Positions 22,323 through 30,401 of a DNA stretch of 34,221 bases are shown in pieces. The notes under the pieces are model-generated. The model saw only the letters and a list, made by a program, of their open reading frames with translations, had not been told where the DNA came from and searched no databases. Numbering within the stretch: the stretch's first letter is position 1; each line of letters begins with the position of its first letter. The stretch is taken from assembly GCA_019312835.1 (NCBI GenBank), contig JAFDCJ010000306.1, forward strand, positions 1 to 34,221. The letters run 5' to 3'. The DNA comes from Deltaproteobacteria bacterium. GTDB taxonomy: Bacteria; Desulfobacterota; Desulfobacteria; Desulfobacterales; JAFDCJ01. The position numbers and the translations under genes are program-made.

Positions 22323-22888
22323 TTTTTCCAGAGCTTTTCAGCCGTGCCGGATATATGATTGCAATAGCGGGCGACGACGAAAAAATAGTCCGATAATCGA
22401 TTTAAATAAATTTGGGCATTGCGGTATTGTTCGGGAATCTCCCCCTGGAAATATTCAGCCAGAAAGGAGACCATCTGCCGTTCAATTCTCCGGCAGACCG
22501 TTCGAGCAATGTGACTCCAGGCAGCTGTCATATGACCGCCCGGCAAAATAAATCCTTTAAGTTCAGTTAATTTATCCTGCCGCGCATCAATGGTCTTCTC
22601 CAGCGCATCGAATTCTTCCCGGGAAAAACTTCTAAGCTGATTCATGGAGGGAGAGTCGGGAGTGGTGGCCAGAATTGCGCTGATGTCAAAGAGATTCGAT
22701 TGAATGTGCTCCAGTTCATCCACCAGATCCGTTTGCTCAGGGGCAAGGGCTGCAACCAGGGCGCCAATAATCGAGTTGAGCTCGTCGATTTCGCCATAGA
22801 CCTCAATTTGTAAATTGGCCTTCGAGACGCGTTCGCCGCTGAAAAGACTGGTTTTCCCCCGATCACCGGTACCCGTGTAAACCTTCAT
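22319..22888 (-). CDS. PduO-type cob(I)alamin adenosyltransferase
   Basis: A 189-residue enzyme that transfers the 5'-deoxyadenosyl group from ATP to cob(I)alamin, making adenosylcobalamin. Family motifs: KVYTGTGDRGKTSLF at 2-16 (the ATP-binding N-terminus), VYGEIDELNS for the first helix, FILPGGHMTAAWSHIARTVCRRIER (FILPGGHMTAAW; ARTVCRRIERQ) and YLNRLSDYFFVVAR towards the C-terminus, with the conserved Arg and Asp residues. The frame could start eight codons upstream, but the ATG at 22888 follows AAGGAAG and begins at the invariant region. The gene overlaps the flavin reductase-like gene by 4 bp. Methylmalonyl-CoA mutase and other AdoCbl enzymes would be users elsewhere in the genome. Confidence 0.92.
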   Translation of the reverse strand: MKVYTGTGDRGKTSLFSGERVSKANLQIEVYGEIDELNSIIGALVAALAPEQTDLVDELEHIQSNLFDISAILATTPDSPSMNQLRSFSREEFDALEKTIDARQDKLTELKGFILPGGHMTAAWSHIARTVCRRIERQMVSFLAEYFQGEIPEQYRNAQIYLNRLSDYFFVVARYCNHISGTAEKLWKK

Positions 22889-23032
22889 CAAATCTTCCTT
22901 GTGCACATACACCTTGGGAGAGGATATGTCGTTGGTCAGGACTATTTTGGTATGTTATACTCCTTGGTTATCCTGCATACCCGATATTATGGTAACGGTC
23001 AATGATCTATCCGGTTGCGGCAAAATTTGCCT

Positions 23033-23983
23033 TCATGAGTCCAGTATCATTTTCATCGTTGCAGCGTCGATGTTACCACCGCTGAGAACGATGCCAACCC
23101 GGCCCTTTGGTTTTACGGACGAACCCAGTATCGCGGCCAGACCGAGGGCACCCGATGGTTCGACCACCAGTTTCATGCGGTAAAGCAGGAATTTGACGGC
23201 ATCCATAATTGCCTTTTCAGTCACCGTTTTCATGCCGTCAACATACTCCAACACCAGGGGAAATGTAACGTTTCCCAGCGACGGGGTTCGGGTACCGTCG
23301 GCGATGGTGGGGGGGTTTTTTACCGTATGCAGTTTGCCGGTATGAAATGATTTGGTGGCATCATCGGCCACTTCCGGTTCAATTCCGATCACCCGGCAGG
23401 TCGACTGCATTCCTTTAGCGGCCACCGCGCATCCGCTTAACAGTCCACCGCCGCCGCACGGCACCAGCAGCACATCCAGTTTTTCAACCTCGTCCAACAA
23501 TTCTTTGGCTGCGGTTCCCTGCCCGGCCACGATGTTGATATGATCATAGGGTGGCACCAGGGTATGACCGTGCCGGTTTTCAAGGTCGCGGCATATGTCT
23601 TCGCGGGTGGTTTCATCGGGATTATATCCGACGACGCTGGCCCCATAGGCTTCGGTGGCTTCGCGTTTGATTACCGGCGCGTTGTCGGGCATGACCACCA
23701 CCGTGCGGATTCCCAACAAGCGCCCCACCAGGGCGACAGCCTGGGCATGGTTGCCTGATGAATACGTGATGACGCCGCGTTTCTTCTGTTCTTCCGTCAG
23801 CTGGGACATGGCATTAAACGCACCTCTAAACTTGAAGGCCCCCATGCGCTGAAAATTTTCACATTTAAAAAAGACCTGCGCCCCTGTCATGTCATTCAAG
23901 GTTCGAGACGTCATGACAGGTGTCACATGGGCATGACCCTCAATTCTCTTTTGCGCTGCTTTTACTAGTTCGAATAATTCCAT
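23033..23983 (-). CDS. PLP-dependent threonine/serine dehydratase
   Basis: A 316-residue fold-type II PLP enzyme deaminating threonine to 2-oxobutyrate or serine to pyruvate. The PLP Schiff-base lysine is Lys51 in GAFKFRGA, the phosphate-binding loop is GGGGLLSG at 177-184, and SSGNHAQ at 75-81 binds the substrate carboxylate. The C-terminus VGIVLSGGNID holds the pyridine-contacting Ser. There is no ACT regulatory domain, which puts it with catabolic or short-type enzymes and the serine racemase/hydroxyaspartate ammonia-lyase group; substrate cannot be decided. The start ATG follows AAAGGAG. It stands alone between the PduO gene and a lipoprotein gene. Confidence 0.92.
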   Translation of the reverse strand: MELFELVKAAQKRIEGHAHVTPVMTSRTLNDMTGAQVFFKCENFQRMGAFKFRGAFNAMSQLTEEQKKRGVITYSSGNHAQAVALVGRLLGIRTVVVMPDNAPVIKREATEAYGASVVGYNPDETTREDICRDLENRHGHTLVPPYDHINIVAGQGTAAKELLDEVEKLDVLLVPCGGGGLLSGCAVAAKGMQSTCRVIGIEPEVADDATKSFHTGKLHTVKNPPTIADGTRTPSLGNVTFPLVLEYVDGMKTVTEKAIMDAVKFLLYRMKLVVEPSGALGLAAILGSSVKPKGRVGIVLSGGNIDAATMKMILDS

Positions 23984-24030
23984 GGGGCTCCTTTGAAGCT
24001 ATTAATCTAATTCGAGTAAAACCCGAGAAT

Positions 24031-24206
24031 AAAATTCCACATCACAAGCACCAAATTACAAATAATACCCAATTTCCAATGACCGAAACAATCGGCACGT
24101 GAATGGATCTGCAGCTGGGACTAGCCCGCAGCTCTCAGTCAGATCATGTTTTGAATTTTGGTCATTGTGATTTATTTGATATTTGTGATTTGTTATTTGA
24201 AAATTC
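24031..24206. repeat. Intergenic palindrome, word TTTGTTATTTG/CCAAATTACAAAT (copy 1)
   Basis: The left arm (24031-24092) contains ATCACAAGCACCAAATTAC and ends CCAATGACCGAAAC. The right arm (24148-24206) starts GTTTTGAATTTTGGTCATTG and continues with ATTTGTGATTTGTTATTTG. The spacer is about 55 bp. It closely matches the palindrome at 25904-26061 and the partial one at 33968-34047. Confidence 0.85.
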
Positions 24207-24247
24207 AAAACCTTGCAGCCACATTGGTCTAATTAGCTGTCCTTAAT

Positions 24248-24907
24248 TTACCACTCTTCTGCGGGCCTTTCCTTCCACGGATATTCATCCCCTTGTATCA
24301 GGGCCCAGTACAGATCGCCCGAATTGCGCCAGGGGTCCAGCACCATTCCCGTTTCGAAAGGTTCGCCTCTGGCAGTGATAACGACGCTGTTGTGTTCCCG
24401 CAGCTCGCTGCCGCGATACGCCACCCCCCAGTGAAGCTGATAGGTCTTCAGATCCAGCTGCTGCAGCCGCTGCATCAAATCCTCTGCCCAGTGGTAGCAA
24501 AGACCGCGATCTTTGATGCCCATTCGAACAAATACATTGTGCAGGACGGCGGGCCGTACCAGGTCATATTCTGCGGCCAGGTCGCTGGAGTAGGTGATGG
24601 CCGTTTCCGCAACCTGTCCGGCTTCCAGCATGTTTGCCCGTTCGTTGAGATCGGCCAAATCATTGCGCAGGGCACTGATTTTTTCAATGGTTGCCTCTTT
24701 GACCACGCCTTGAGGCGTTGCCGCATTGCCGGTCGGTTGCTGGCGGGGCGCACGGGTGCCGGAGCAGCCTATAGCCAGCAGCACGCCCAGCAGCAAAGCG
24801 CCGCCTAAAAATCTGCATGATGAAGATTGAATTCGCAATTTTGTCCTGTGCAGGGGATTCCAGTTAATTTTCGAATTGTTATATTTGAGGTCCATCGGAT
24901 TTTGCAC
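24248..24907 (-). CDS. Lipoprotein with papain/transglutaminase-like Cys-His-Asp triad
   Basis: About 219 residues (GTG 24907; ATG 24895 is an alternative). After a 30-residue hydrophilic leader there is a hydrophobic segment and a lipobox (LLAIGC, lipidated Cys48), so the mature protein is membrane-attached. The domain at 115-215 has GLCYHWAEDL (Cys137), EHNSVVITA (His172) and MVLDPWRNSG (Asp191). The spacing and the Trp after the Asp are those of transglutaminase-like or papain-like cysteine hydrolases. It might therefore cleave or cross-link peptide or amide bonds in the envelope. I do not recognise a named family. A helical stretch (75-100) precedes the domain. The long polar region before the signal segment is unusual and suggests that the true start may be nearer the hydrophobic part. 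Confidence 0.7.
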   Translation of the reverse strand: MQNPMDLKYNNSKINWNPLHRTKLRIQSSSCRFLGGALLLGVLLAIGCSGTRAPRQQPTGNAATPQGVVKEATIEKISALRNDLADLNERANMLEAGQVAETAITYSSDLAAEYDLVRPAVLHNVFVRMGIKDRGLCYHWAEDLMQRLQQLDLKTYQLHWGVAYRGSELREHNSVVITARGEPFETGMVLDPWRNSGDLYWALIQGDEYPWKERPAEEW

Positions 24908-24942
24908 AGAATTTATCTTTTACCGAAATGATTGTCTGATAT

Positions 24943-25027
24943 AGATCCCCACCCCTCTTTCAAGAAAGAGGGCGCCCAACCGGGACGGTCTGCATCCTCC
25001 CTCTTTGATAAAAGGAGACCGAGGATG
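24943..25027. repeat. Paired hairpins, word CCCTCTTT
   Basis: CCCTCTTTC-AA-GAAAGAGGG (24953-24972) is a near-perfect hairpin. It is followed by CATCCTC (24993-24999) pairing with GAGGATG (25021-25027) around TCTTTGATAAAAGG. The two share the word CCCTCTTT. They lie between the lipoprotein and SMUG1 genes, both on the minus strand. The first hairpin could also act as a weak terminator. Confidence 0.7.
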
Positions 25028-25127
25028 ATTTTGTCACCCTGCCGTTTTGCTAAAAACAACCCTGTCGGTATTGCCTTTTATGGTTACGCACACATTGCCC
25101 GCATCTTAACACAAGCGCTTGGGGCCA

Positions 25128-25838
25128 TCAAAATTTTATTCCCAGATCCCGGAGTTCCTGCCGGACGAGGGCATCCCAGCCGCGATTGGCCCTTGGATTG
25201 GCCGGGCTGGGATGGGTGATACCGGCGACGGTGATGGCTGGATTTGATATGGCCGCACCGGCGCGTTCCTGGGCGAATTTGCCCACGCCGATAACATAAC
25301 GGGGCTGCAACAATTCTATGGTGCGCTTCAGGGCCTTATCACAGGCGGTCAGCAGGAGGCTTTTTTCATCCCCGCGCAGCTGGTTTGGCGTTCGGTTGCG
25401 TCCGCTGGATTCGATGAATTGCAGCGGACAGTAATTGGCCACAAAAAACCGTGAGAAAAAATTAGCGGGGGTTTTAAACGTTTTCTGTGCCCATCTCCAC
25501 AACCGTCGGCCGCTGACTTCGCTTCGCCTGCATGCAAAACCCAGCACCGGGCGCTTGGGGTGCGCGCTGGCCGGTTGGCCAACCGGTGCTTCGATTTTCA
25601 TCCATTCTTTAACCGCCGTAATTTCCCCGAAAGGAATGCCGGTTTGGGCCATGCCCCAGGGGCCCGGATTCATGCCCACCAGAACGATTTCCTTGGGTGG
25701 TGTGCCATAGCGCCGGCAATACTGGGAATAAGGCTTCCGTGCGTAATCGAGCGGGTTGTAAACATGGGTGACCGGCGCTCCAAACCGCAGAGATCGCAGG
25801 TCATCCAGCAAATCATCTATTATGTTTTCGTGATCCAA
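25128..25838 (-). CDS. SMUG1-type single-strand-selective uracil-DNA glycosylase
   Basis: A 236-residue base-excision repair enzyme that removes uracil (and oxidised uracils) from DNA. Family motifs are clear: the active-site GMNPGPWGMAQTGIPFG (55-71) with Asn57 corresponding to the catalytic Asn of SMUG1, NYCPLQF at 135-141, and GITHPSPANPRAN (206-218) with His209 in the leucine-loop motif. The family occurs in vertebrates and a scattered set of bacteria, so this gene is a candidate for horizontal spread. The N-terminal YNPLDYARKPYSQYCRRYG (27-45) is the usual bacterial SMUG1 start. It stands alone with palindromes on both sides. Confidence 0.93.
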   Translation of the reverse strand: MDHENIIDDLLDDLRSLRFGAPVTHVYNPLDYARKPYSQYCRRYGTPPKEIVLVGMNPGPWGMAQTGIPFGEITAVKEWMKIEAPVGQPASAHPKRPVLGFACRRSEVSGRRLWRWAQKTFKTPANFFSRFFVANYCPLQFIESSGRNRTPNQLRGDEKSLLLTACDKALKRTIELLQPRYVIGVGKFAQERAGAAISNPAITVAGITHPSPANPRANRGWDALVRQELRDLGIKF

Positions 25839-25903
25839 ATGCGATAAACTCCTTGAACTTTTCAGAGCGACTTGAAAGATAGTCCCTTTACTATGCTAAT
25901 CTT

Positions 25904-26061
25904 AAAATCCCAAATTCCAAGCACCAAAATACAAATAAAAATCAAGTATCAATATGCAATGACCAAAACGTGATGATCAGGCCCTCAGACAACTCGCTTT
26001 GCAGTTTTGAATTTCGGTCATTGGAATTTGTTTGTTATTTGTGATTTGTTATTTGGGATTT
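25904..26061. repeat. Intergenic palindrome, word TTTGTTATTTG (copy 2)
   Basis: The left arm (25904-25969) starts AAAATCCCAAATTCCAAGC and ends GCAATGACCAAAAC. The right arm (26004-26061) starts GTTTTGAATTTCGGTCATTG and ends TGTTATTTGGGATTT. The 34-bp spacer differs from that of copy 1 at 24031-24206, while the arms share words and order. Arm conservation with a changing spacer points to selection on the pairing or to repeated copying of arms. Confidence 0.87.
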
Positions 26062-26116
26062 ATAATTGTCGATTACGCCTGTTGGATGCTCTTATTTTAT
26101 CAAGCATGTCCTTCCC

Positions 26117-26767
26117 TTAGCCTATGGATGAAATCCAGAGTCCAGCAATCAATAAAAGCAATCCCAGGGTATGAACCATGTGATAGATGCCATTGTGATC
26201 GAATTTCCAGATCAAAATGAAGGCGATTGATTTTCGGGCCTGCAGCCCGGCGGCTAGGATGCTGAGCAGCACACCGCCTGCCATGAATGCTGCCCCGGGA
26301 ACCCCCTTGACCGCTAGAAACAAGTAAGCACCGAATGCCAGCGCGAGCGCCAGTACCGCATATACAATGAATACAAAAAATATTCCGGGATAGAGCAGGG
26401 TCGTCAAATAAAACCCCAGACCGGTCAGGAGTACTAACGGCAGCGCCTTTTGGGATAGCTCAGTGCCCCACAGGTCGTTCATGACCCCGACGACGAAAAG
26501 GGAAACCGCAAGCGACAGCGCCAGATTCAGCACCTGCCAAATGCGGTTGTGATGGTTTGGTTTTAAAGTCAGTCCGTGGGCCACGGCACCCAGTGCTGCG
26601 GCCAGCCCGATTAATCCGATAGCCCCCGACCAGACAGGAATGCGCCACGGTCCGCCGGTTTTCAGCGGGGACCACTGCAGAAGCAGAACACCACCGCAAG
26701 CGACCAGGGCCAGGATGATGTCTGTTACGGCCGTGGTTTGTTCGGCAGGATCTTTGACGAGCTTCAT
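26117..26767 (-). CDS. Polytopic membrane protein, unknown function
   Basis: About 216 residues from ATG 26767 (a TTG start 13 codons earlier is possible). Seven hydrophobic segments are spaced evenly over the protein, with short polar links and a conserved-looking HGLTLKPNHHNRIWQVLN loop near residue 65 and WKFDHNGIYHMVHTLGLLLLIAGLW at the C-terminus. The histidine-rich HNGIYHMVH segment just before the last helix recalls the DUF6962 group of small seven-helix proteins. No transport or enzymatic motif is visible. It is flanked by a palindrome on one side and the small winged-helix-like gene on the other. Confidence 0.7.
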   Translation of the reverse strand: MKLVKDPAEQTTAVTDIILALVACGGVLLLQWSPLKTGGPWRIPVWSGAIGLIGLAAALGAVAHGLTLKPNHHNRIWQVLNLALSLAVSLFVVGVMNDLWGTELSQKALPLVLLTGLGFYLTTLLYPGIFFVFIVYAVLALALAFGAYLFLAVKGVPGAAFMAGGVLLSILAAGLQARKSIAFILIWKFDHNGIYHMVHTLGLLLLIAGLWISSIG

Positions 26768-26867
26768 CAACCCGGAACCATTGCGCTTGGTGGCAGCCTC
26801 AAACAATAGGCGGACGTCGAAAGATAATATCGCCGGTTGGGGAAACCATGAAACCCTGCCGCCCGCG

Positions 26868-27071
26868 TCATTTCAGCCTTTGACCTCTATAGCTCAGTCC
26901 TTTATCAGTCAAACAGTAGTTGGGTTCACTGTCCGGCCCGCAAAGAAAAGATCCATCCATTTTTTGGAGATACCCCTTTTTGACCAGATCAGATAATTCG
27001 CCCCTTTTCCCCAGATGATTGCCGGGATAATACACCCCTTTTTTCATCTTCTCCAGAATTTTTTCCGTCAT
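26868..27071 (-). CDS. Small winged-helix-like protein
   Basis: 67 residues from ATG 27071, which follows GGGAGATTCAG; the frame is open 16 codons further but lacks a better start. The sequence LGKRGELSDLVKKGYLQKMDG followed by NYCLTDKGLSYRGQRLK has the helix-turn-wing rhythm of small DNA-binding proteins (helix LSDLVKKGYL, wing YCLTDKGLSY). This could be a regulator, or a domain that binds another protein. I do not recognise a named family. Confidence 0.55.
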   Translation of the reverse strand: MTEKILEKMKKGVYYPGNHLGKRGELSDLVKKGYLQKMDGSFLCGPDSEPNYCLTDKGLSYRGQRLK

Positions 27072-27123
27072 CTGAATCTCCCACACCCCTTGGTAGCGCA
27101 TGAACGTCCACACCTTCATCTAT

Positions 27124-27312
27124 AAACTGCTTCAAAATTGCATCTTGCCCCCAATGGCTGCGTTGCCCAGCCTAGCTGGATAACCCATCGTTCTTACTAT
27201 TCAAAGGTGGGCCCGATTCCGTTTAATACGCTCACGCGCTGCGTGTACGCGCCGCTTTAAAACCGAATCGACGCCTTGCCCTTGAACGCAATCTGCAATT
27301 TTGAAACAGCTT
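27124..27312. repeat. 189-bp MITE-like element with 19-bp terminal inverted repeats
   Basis: AAACTGCTTCAAAATTGCA (27124-27142) and TGCAATTTTGAAACAGCTT (27294-27312) match in 17 of 19 positions as inverted repeats. A nested pair, CGATTCCGTTT (27214-27224) and AAACCGAATCG (27260-27270), encloses CACGC-GCT-GCGTG (27233-27245). It fills the gap between two minus-strand genes almost completely. No coding capacity is visible. Confidence 0.78.
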
Positions 27313-27328
27313 CTATTGTAAAACATTA

Positions 27329-27760
27329 TCAAAGCCGTTTGGTCATAAAAGCTGCACTGGCCGGGCAAAGCCCCTTGAATTCAGCTGTCTTCTGAATACC
27401 GGCCGGAGCACTGGTGCGCACGGTCTTCTGAAAATTCCGCTTTGCAAAAAATTCTTCTGCTGTCAGGGTGAGCAGATACAGGGTGCGGATTTTCAAAGAT
27501 CGTGCATAGGTTTCAATTTTTTCGATCAGTGTCGTGGCGAGCCCCTGTTGGCGATAGCCTTCGGCTACCGCCAGTGATCGCAAGAGCGCATCGCCCTCTC
27601 TGATCTCCAGGCCAACAACGCCGGCAATCTCAGATCCATCCTGTGCCAGCAAAAAATGTTTTAAATTATCCGGATCGATGTCCTGGTGAAGCAGGCCGTT
27701 GGCTTCCAGGAACTGCTTCAGGGCGGCTTCATCCTGCGGTCCGGCGAATAAAAAATTCAT
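27329..27760 (-). CDS. arsN2: ArsN2-like GNAT acetyltransferase
   Basis: A 143-residue GNAT protein. LLRSLAVAEGYRQQGLATTLI (about 59-79) is the acetyl-CoA binding core with QQGLA, and RTLYLLTLTAEEFFAKRNF the second half. The C-terminal TAEFKGLCPASAAFMTKRL (EFKGLCPASAAFM) is characteristic of the ArsN2 group found in arsenic-resistance loci. No other ars gene is seen, so a role in arsenic resistance is unproven here. The ATG at 27760 follows the TGA of the upstream methyltransferase by one base, with ACGGGATG as a weak ribosome site; the frame's longer upstream part overlaps that gene. The two genes form an operon. Confidence 0.82.
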   Translation of the reverse strand: MNFLFAGPQDEAALKQFLEANGLLHQDIDPDNLKHFLLAQDGSEIAGVVGLEIREGDALLRSLAVAEGYRQQGLATTLIEKIETYARSLKIRTLYLLTLTAEEFFAKRNFQKTVRTSAPAGIQKTAEFKGLCPASAAFMTKRL

Positions 27761-27761
27761 G

Positions 27762-28313
27762 TCATCCCGTACGGTAAATATAAACCGGGTCACTGTGCAG
27801 CGTACCGGCTGGATGTAGAACCCTGCTGGGTTCAAAGCCGGGCAACATAAAATTGCACGCTACGATCACGGCACCCGGTTTGAGATTTGCCTTTAATTTG
27901 GCGGATAATTTTTTCATGACATCCGGATATAGATAACAAACCACGACATCGGCCTCGGACAGGTTGGCCGACCAGAAATTCCGGCGTCTGATTTCAATGT
28001 TTTTAAAGCCCAAACTGAGCACGCGTGCCTTGAGATAAGCCATCAAATTCACTTCATATCCGATGGCCTTGATCCGGTAGCATTTGTGCGCCTGACGAAG
28101 AATGCGGCCGTCACCACAGCCCAGGTCCACCAGAATTTCTCCGGTCTTCATGGGTACCGCCTTGATAAAAGCCCTGATTCTTGCCCTGGAGGTGGAGACA
28201 AACAGGGCCCCCTGGGTTGTGGGCAAAACCATGGCGGTGCAAAGGACATACGCCATTTTAATGGCGAACAGACTCCCCGTAATAATGACAAATATCCAGA
28301 TCCACGCTGGCAT
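27762..28313 (-). CDS. Membrane-anchored SAM-dependent methyltransferase
   Basis: A 183-residue class I methyltransferase preceded by one N-terminal transmembrane helix (residues 3-30, IWIFVIITGSLFAIKMAYVL). The SAM-binding motif I is LVDLGCGDGRIL at 61-72; the acidic residue at the end of strand beta2 lies in GYEVN, and the DVVVCYLYPDVMKKL block is motif IV. The target is unknown. Such short N-anchored enzymes are recurrent in bacteria but poorly described. The stop is one base before the arsN2-like ATG, so the two are co-translated. The 227 bp upstream (28314-28540) contain no gene or clear promoter that I can identify. Confidence 0.83.
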   Translation of the reverse strand: MPAWIWIFVIITGSLFAIKMAYVLCTAMVLPTTQGALFVSTSRARIRAFIKAVPMKTGEILVDLGCGDGRILRQAHKCYRIKAIGYEVNLMAYLKARVLSLGFKNIEIRRRNFWSANLSEADVVVCYLYPDVMKKLSAKLKANLKPGAVIVACNFMLPGFEPSRVLHPAGTLHSDPVYIYRTG

Positions 28314-28540
28314 AGTGTATCTTTTCGAATTAATTAGATAATTTTTCCACCTTATTCACAAGCGTATCCCGATCGAATAATTCCCCATGGCAGCTCTTTG
28401 CCGGGCAATAAATGGGCATGAATAAGTTGTAAAAAGTTTAACAGGTCATTGTGTCCGTTTTGTACGGGCCAGGATTGCTGCAGGATAGTTGGGCAAGACT
28501 ATTTAGGAACACATACGGCGGCATGTGTCAAGTTTAGAAT

Positions 28541-30346
28541 TTATTTTTTATTCTGCTTGATGAGCTTGAGACAGATTTGCAGATTTCTATAGGTCTGGAC
28601 ATCATTCGGCTTGAGTTGCAAGGCGATATGGAAATGCTCGAGGGCTTCCTGCAAATTCCCCTGGCGGACAAGCGCGGCGCCCAGGTTGCTGTGAACCTTG
28701 GCGTAGTTCGGTTCCAAGCGCAACGCCTCTTTGAAATGGACGATGGCCTTTTCAATCTCATCACGGCCCGCAAGGGCTACACCGACATTGCTATGGGCGG
28801 CCGCATAGCCGGGATTGATATACAGGGCGATTCCGAAATGCCTGATGGCTTCATCTGTTTTACCCTGGGCGGCCAGAACAGTTCCCAGGTTGTTGTGGGC
28901 CTTGGCATAACCGGGATTTATCTCCAAGGCCTTGTTGAAATGAGCAATGGCCTCTTCATATTTTCCCTGATGTTTCAGGGCATTGCCAAGATTGTTGTGA
29001 GGCCGGACCTTTTGGGGGGATTTGGCGACCACATCGCGCCACAGGCTGACGGGATTGCGCCATATGGCGTTGCGTTCATAGGTCCAGGCCGCAAATACCA
29101 GGGTTATCGAGCAGATGGCGGCGACTTTCAGGATATTAGATTTGAAATAGCGGTCTACCAGGATAATGGCCACCGGGATCAGCATCATCGAGGGCAAATA
29201 GGTGCGATGTTCAAATACGATTTCAAGACCGATGATCGATGATTCGATCACCAGATTGCCGCAATACCACAGGAGGCAGAAAGATATCAGTCGCTCTTTT
29301 TTGGCCAGCCACAGGGAGCCTGCCACCAACCCGATGATCGCAAGCAGCGCCAGGAGCGTTGTTATCGGATCCACCAGGGAGTTTGATAGGGGGAAATCAT
29401 AATCCAGATTCAAGCGCTTCGGGTGCGGGAATAGTAAAAGGGTCAGGTATAAGATCACGACCCGGAATTCCGTGAGAACACGTTGGGCGGGGGTAAAATC
29501 GCGCATTTCATACCGCGACAGGACTTTTTCCAGGGGATGGCCACCCAGGTATATGAAGGCGATCCCGATGAGCAGGATGAGTACGCCGGTGATAAACGGC
29601 AGGTACCGTTTCAGCCATTCACGGCTCAGGTCCTGGAAAAAAAACCATTCATAGATCAAAATAAAAACCGGCAAGGTAGCGGCGGTCTCCTTGGCAGCAA
29701 GGGCCAGAATGCCGGACATCAAGCAGGCGGCGACCAGGAGCCATTTGAATGTGGGGACCTGCGTCAATCGGGACCTCGCATAGCACAACAGGGATAGGAT
29801 ATAAAACATCCCCGCCATGCTGTTCATTCTTTGAACAATATAGGTCACCGACTGGGTGTGCAGGGGATGGACCAGCCAGATAAGCACGGCCATGTAGGGC
29901 AGCCATCGGGTGTTTCCGAACCGGGGCTGCAGGGCAGGCAACCCTAAAGTTGTTTTAAGAAAAAAGTAAAGACAGACGCCGGCCAGAATATGAATCAGAA
30001 TGTTTACCAGCCGGAAACCTGCGGTGCGATAACCGTTAACATAAAAATTGAGGGCAAAGCTGACATATGCCAAGGGGCGATTGGGTAGCGGGCTTTTGGT
30101 TGCAGCTTCTTTTAACCCGTGCCAGGAAAGATCGGTCAACCGGATAGCGGGGTTGTCCCGGATGTTTCTGCCATCGTCAAAAACGAAGGGTCCTGTCAGG
30201 TTGCTGGAATAAATCAAAAAGACCACAAAAATCGTAAGCCCGGCTATCGACGTCCGAAGGGTAAAATTGGCAATATCCTGCCGGGATTGCCTAACGGGAG
30301 CAATGGTTGGACCGGCCGGTTGGGCTGTCGATGATTTGTCTTGCAT
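28541..30346 (-). CDS. TMTC-like polytopic GT-C membrane protein with C-terminal TPRs
   Basis: A 601-residue protein with a GT-C-type membrane part at about 30-420 (some ten or more hydrophobic segments) and four or so TPR units at 430-595. The first periplasmic loop carries FVFDDGRNIRDNPAI (54-68); the paired Asp57-Asp58 occupies the position of the catalytic acid pair in TMTC/PMT-family glycosyltransferases. NRPLAYVSFALN and FRLVNILIHI at 88-118 are further TMTC-like blocks. The TPR units read NLGNALKHQGKYEEAIAHFNKALEINP and similar, here noted as NLGNALKHQGKYEEAIAHF. Eukaryotic relatives O-mannosylate proteins; bacterial ones are mostly uncharacterised. It follows the HpaI-type aldolase gene with 55 bp between. 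Confidence 0.82.
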   Translation of the reverse strand: MQDKSSTAQPAGPTIAPVRQSRQDIANFTLRTSIAGLTIFVVFLIYSSNLTGPFVFDDGRNIRDNPAIRLTDLSWHGLKEAATKSPLPNRPLAYVSFALNFYVNGYRTAGFRLVNILIHILAGVCLYFFLKTTLGLPALQPRFGNTRWLPYMAVLIWLVHPLHTQSVTYIVQRMNSMAGMFYILSLLCYARSRLTQVPTFKWLLVAACLMSGILALAAKETAATLPVFILIYEWFFFQDLSREWLKRYLPFITGVLILLIGIAFIYLGGHPLEKVLSRYEMRDFTPAQRVLTEFRVVILYLTLLLFPHPKRLNLDYDFPLSNSLVDPITTLLALLAIIGLVAGSLWLAKKERLISFCLLWYCGNLVIESSIIGLEIVFEHRTYLPSMMLIPVAIILVDRYFKSNILKVAAICSITLVFAAWTYERNAIWRNPVSLWRDVVAKSPQKVRPHNNLGNALKHQGKYEEAIAHFNKALEINPGYAKAHNNLGTVLAAQGKTDEAIRHFGIALYINPGYAAAHSNVGVALAGRDEIEKAIVHFKEALRLEPNYAKVHSNLGAALVRQGNLQEALEHFHIALQLKPNDVQTYRNLQICLKLIKQNKK

Positions 30347-30383
30347 GAGGCATACACTAATCTATTAGGATTAGACATGTCAT

Positions 30384-30396
30384 CCCGCTTTGCGGG
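30384..30396. other. Short GC-rich hairpin between aldolase and TMTC-like genes
   Basis: CCCGC-TTT-GCGGG, flanked by GTCAT on the left, a fragment of the same GTCATTCCCGC-type word as the REP-like element at 21509. No T-run follows on either strand, so it is not a standard terminator. Confidence 0.5.
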
Positions 30397-30401
30397 GCTG
30401 T

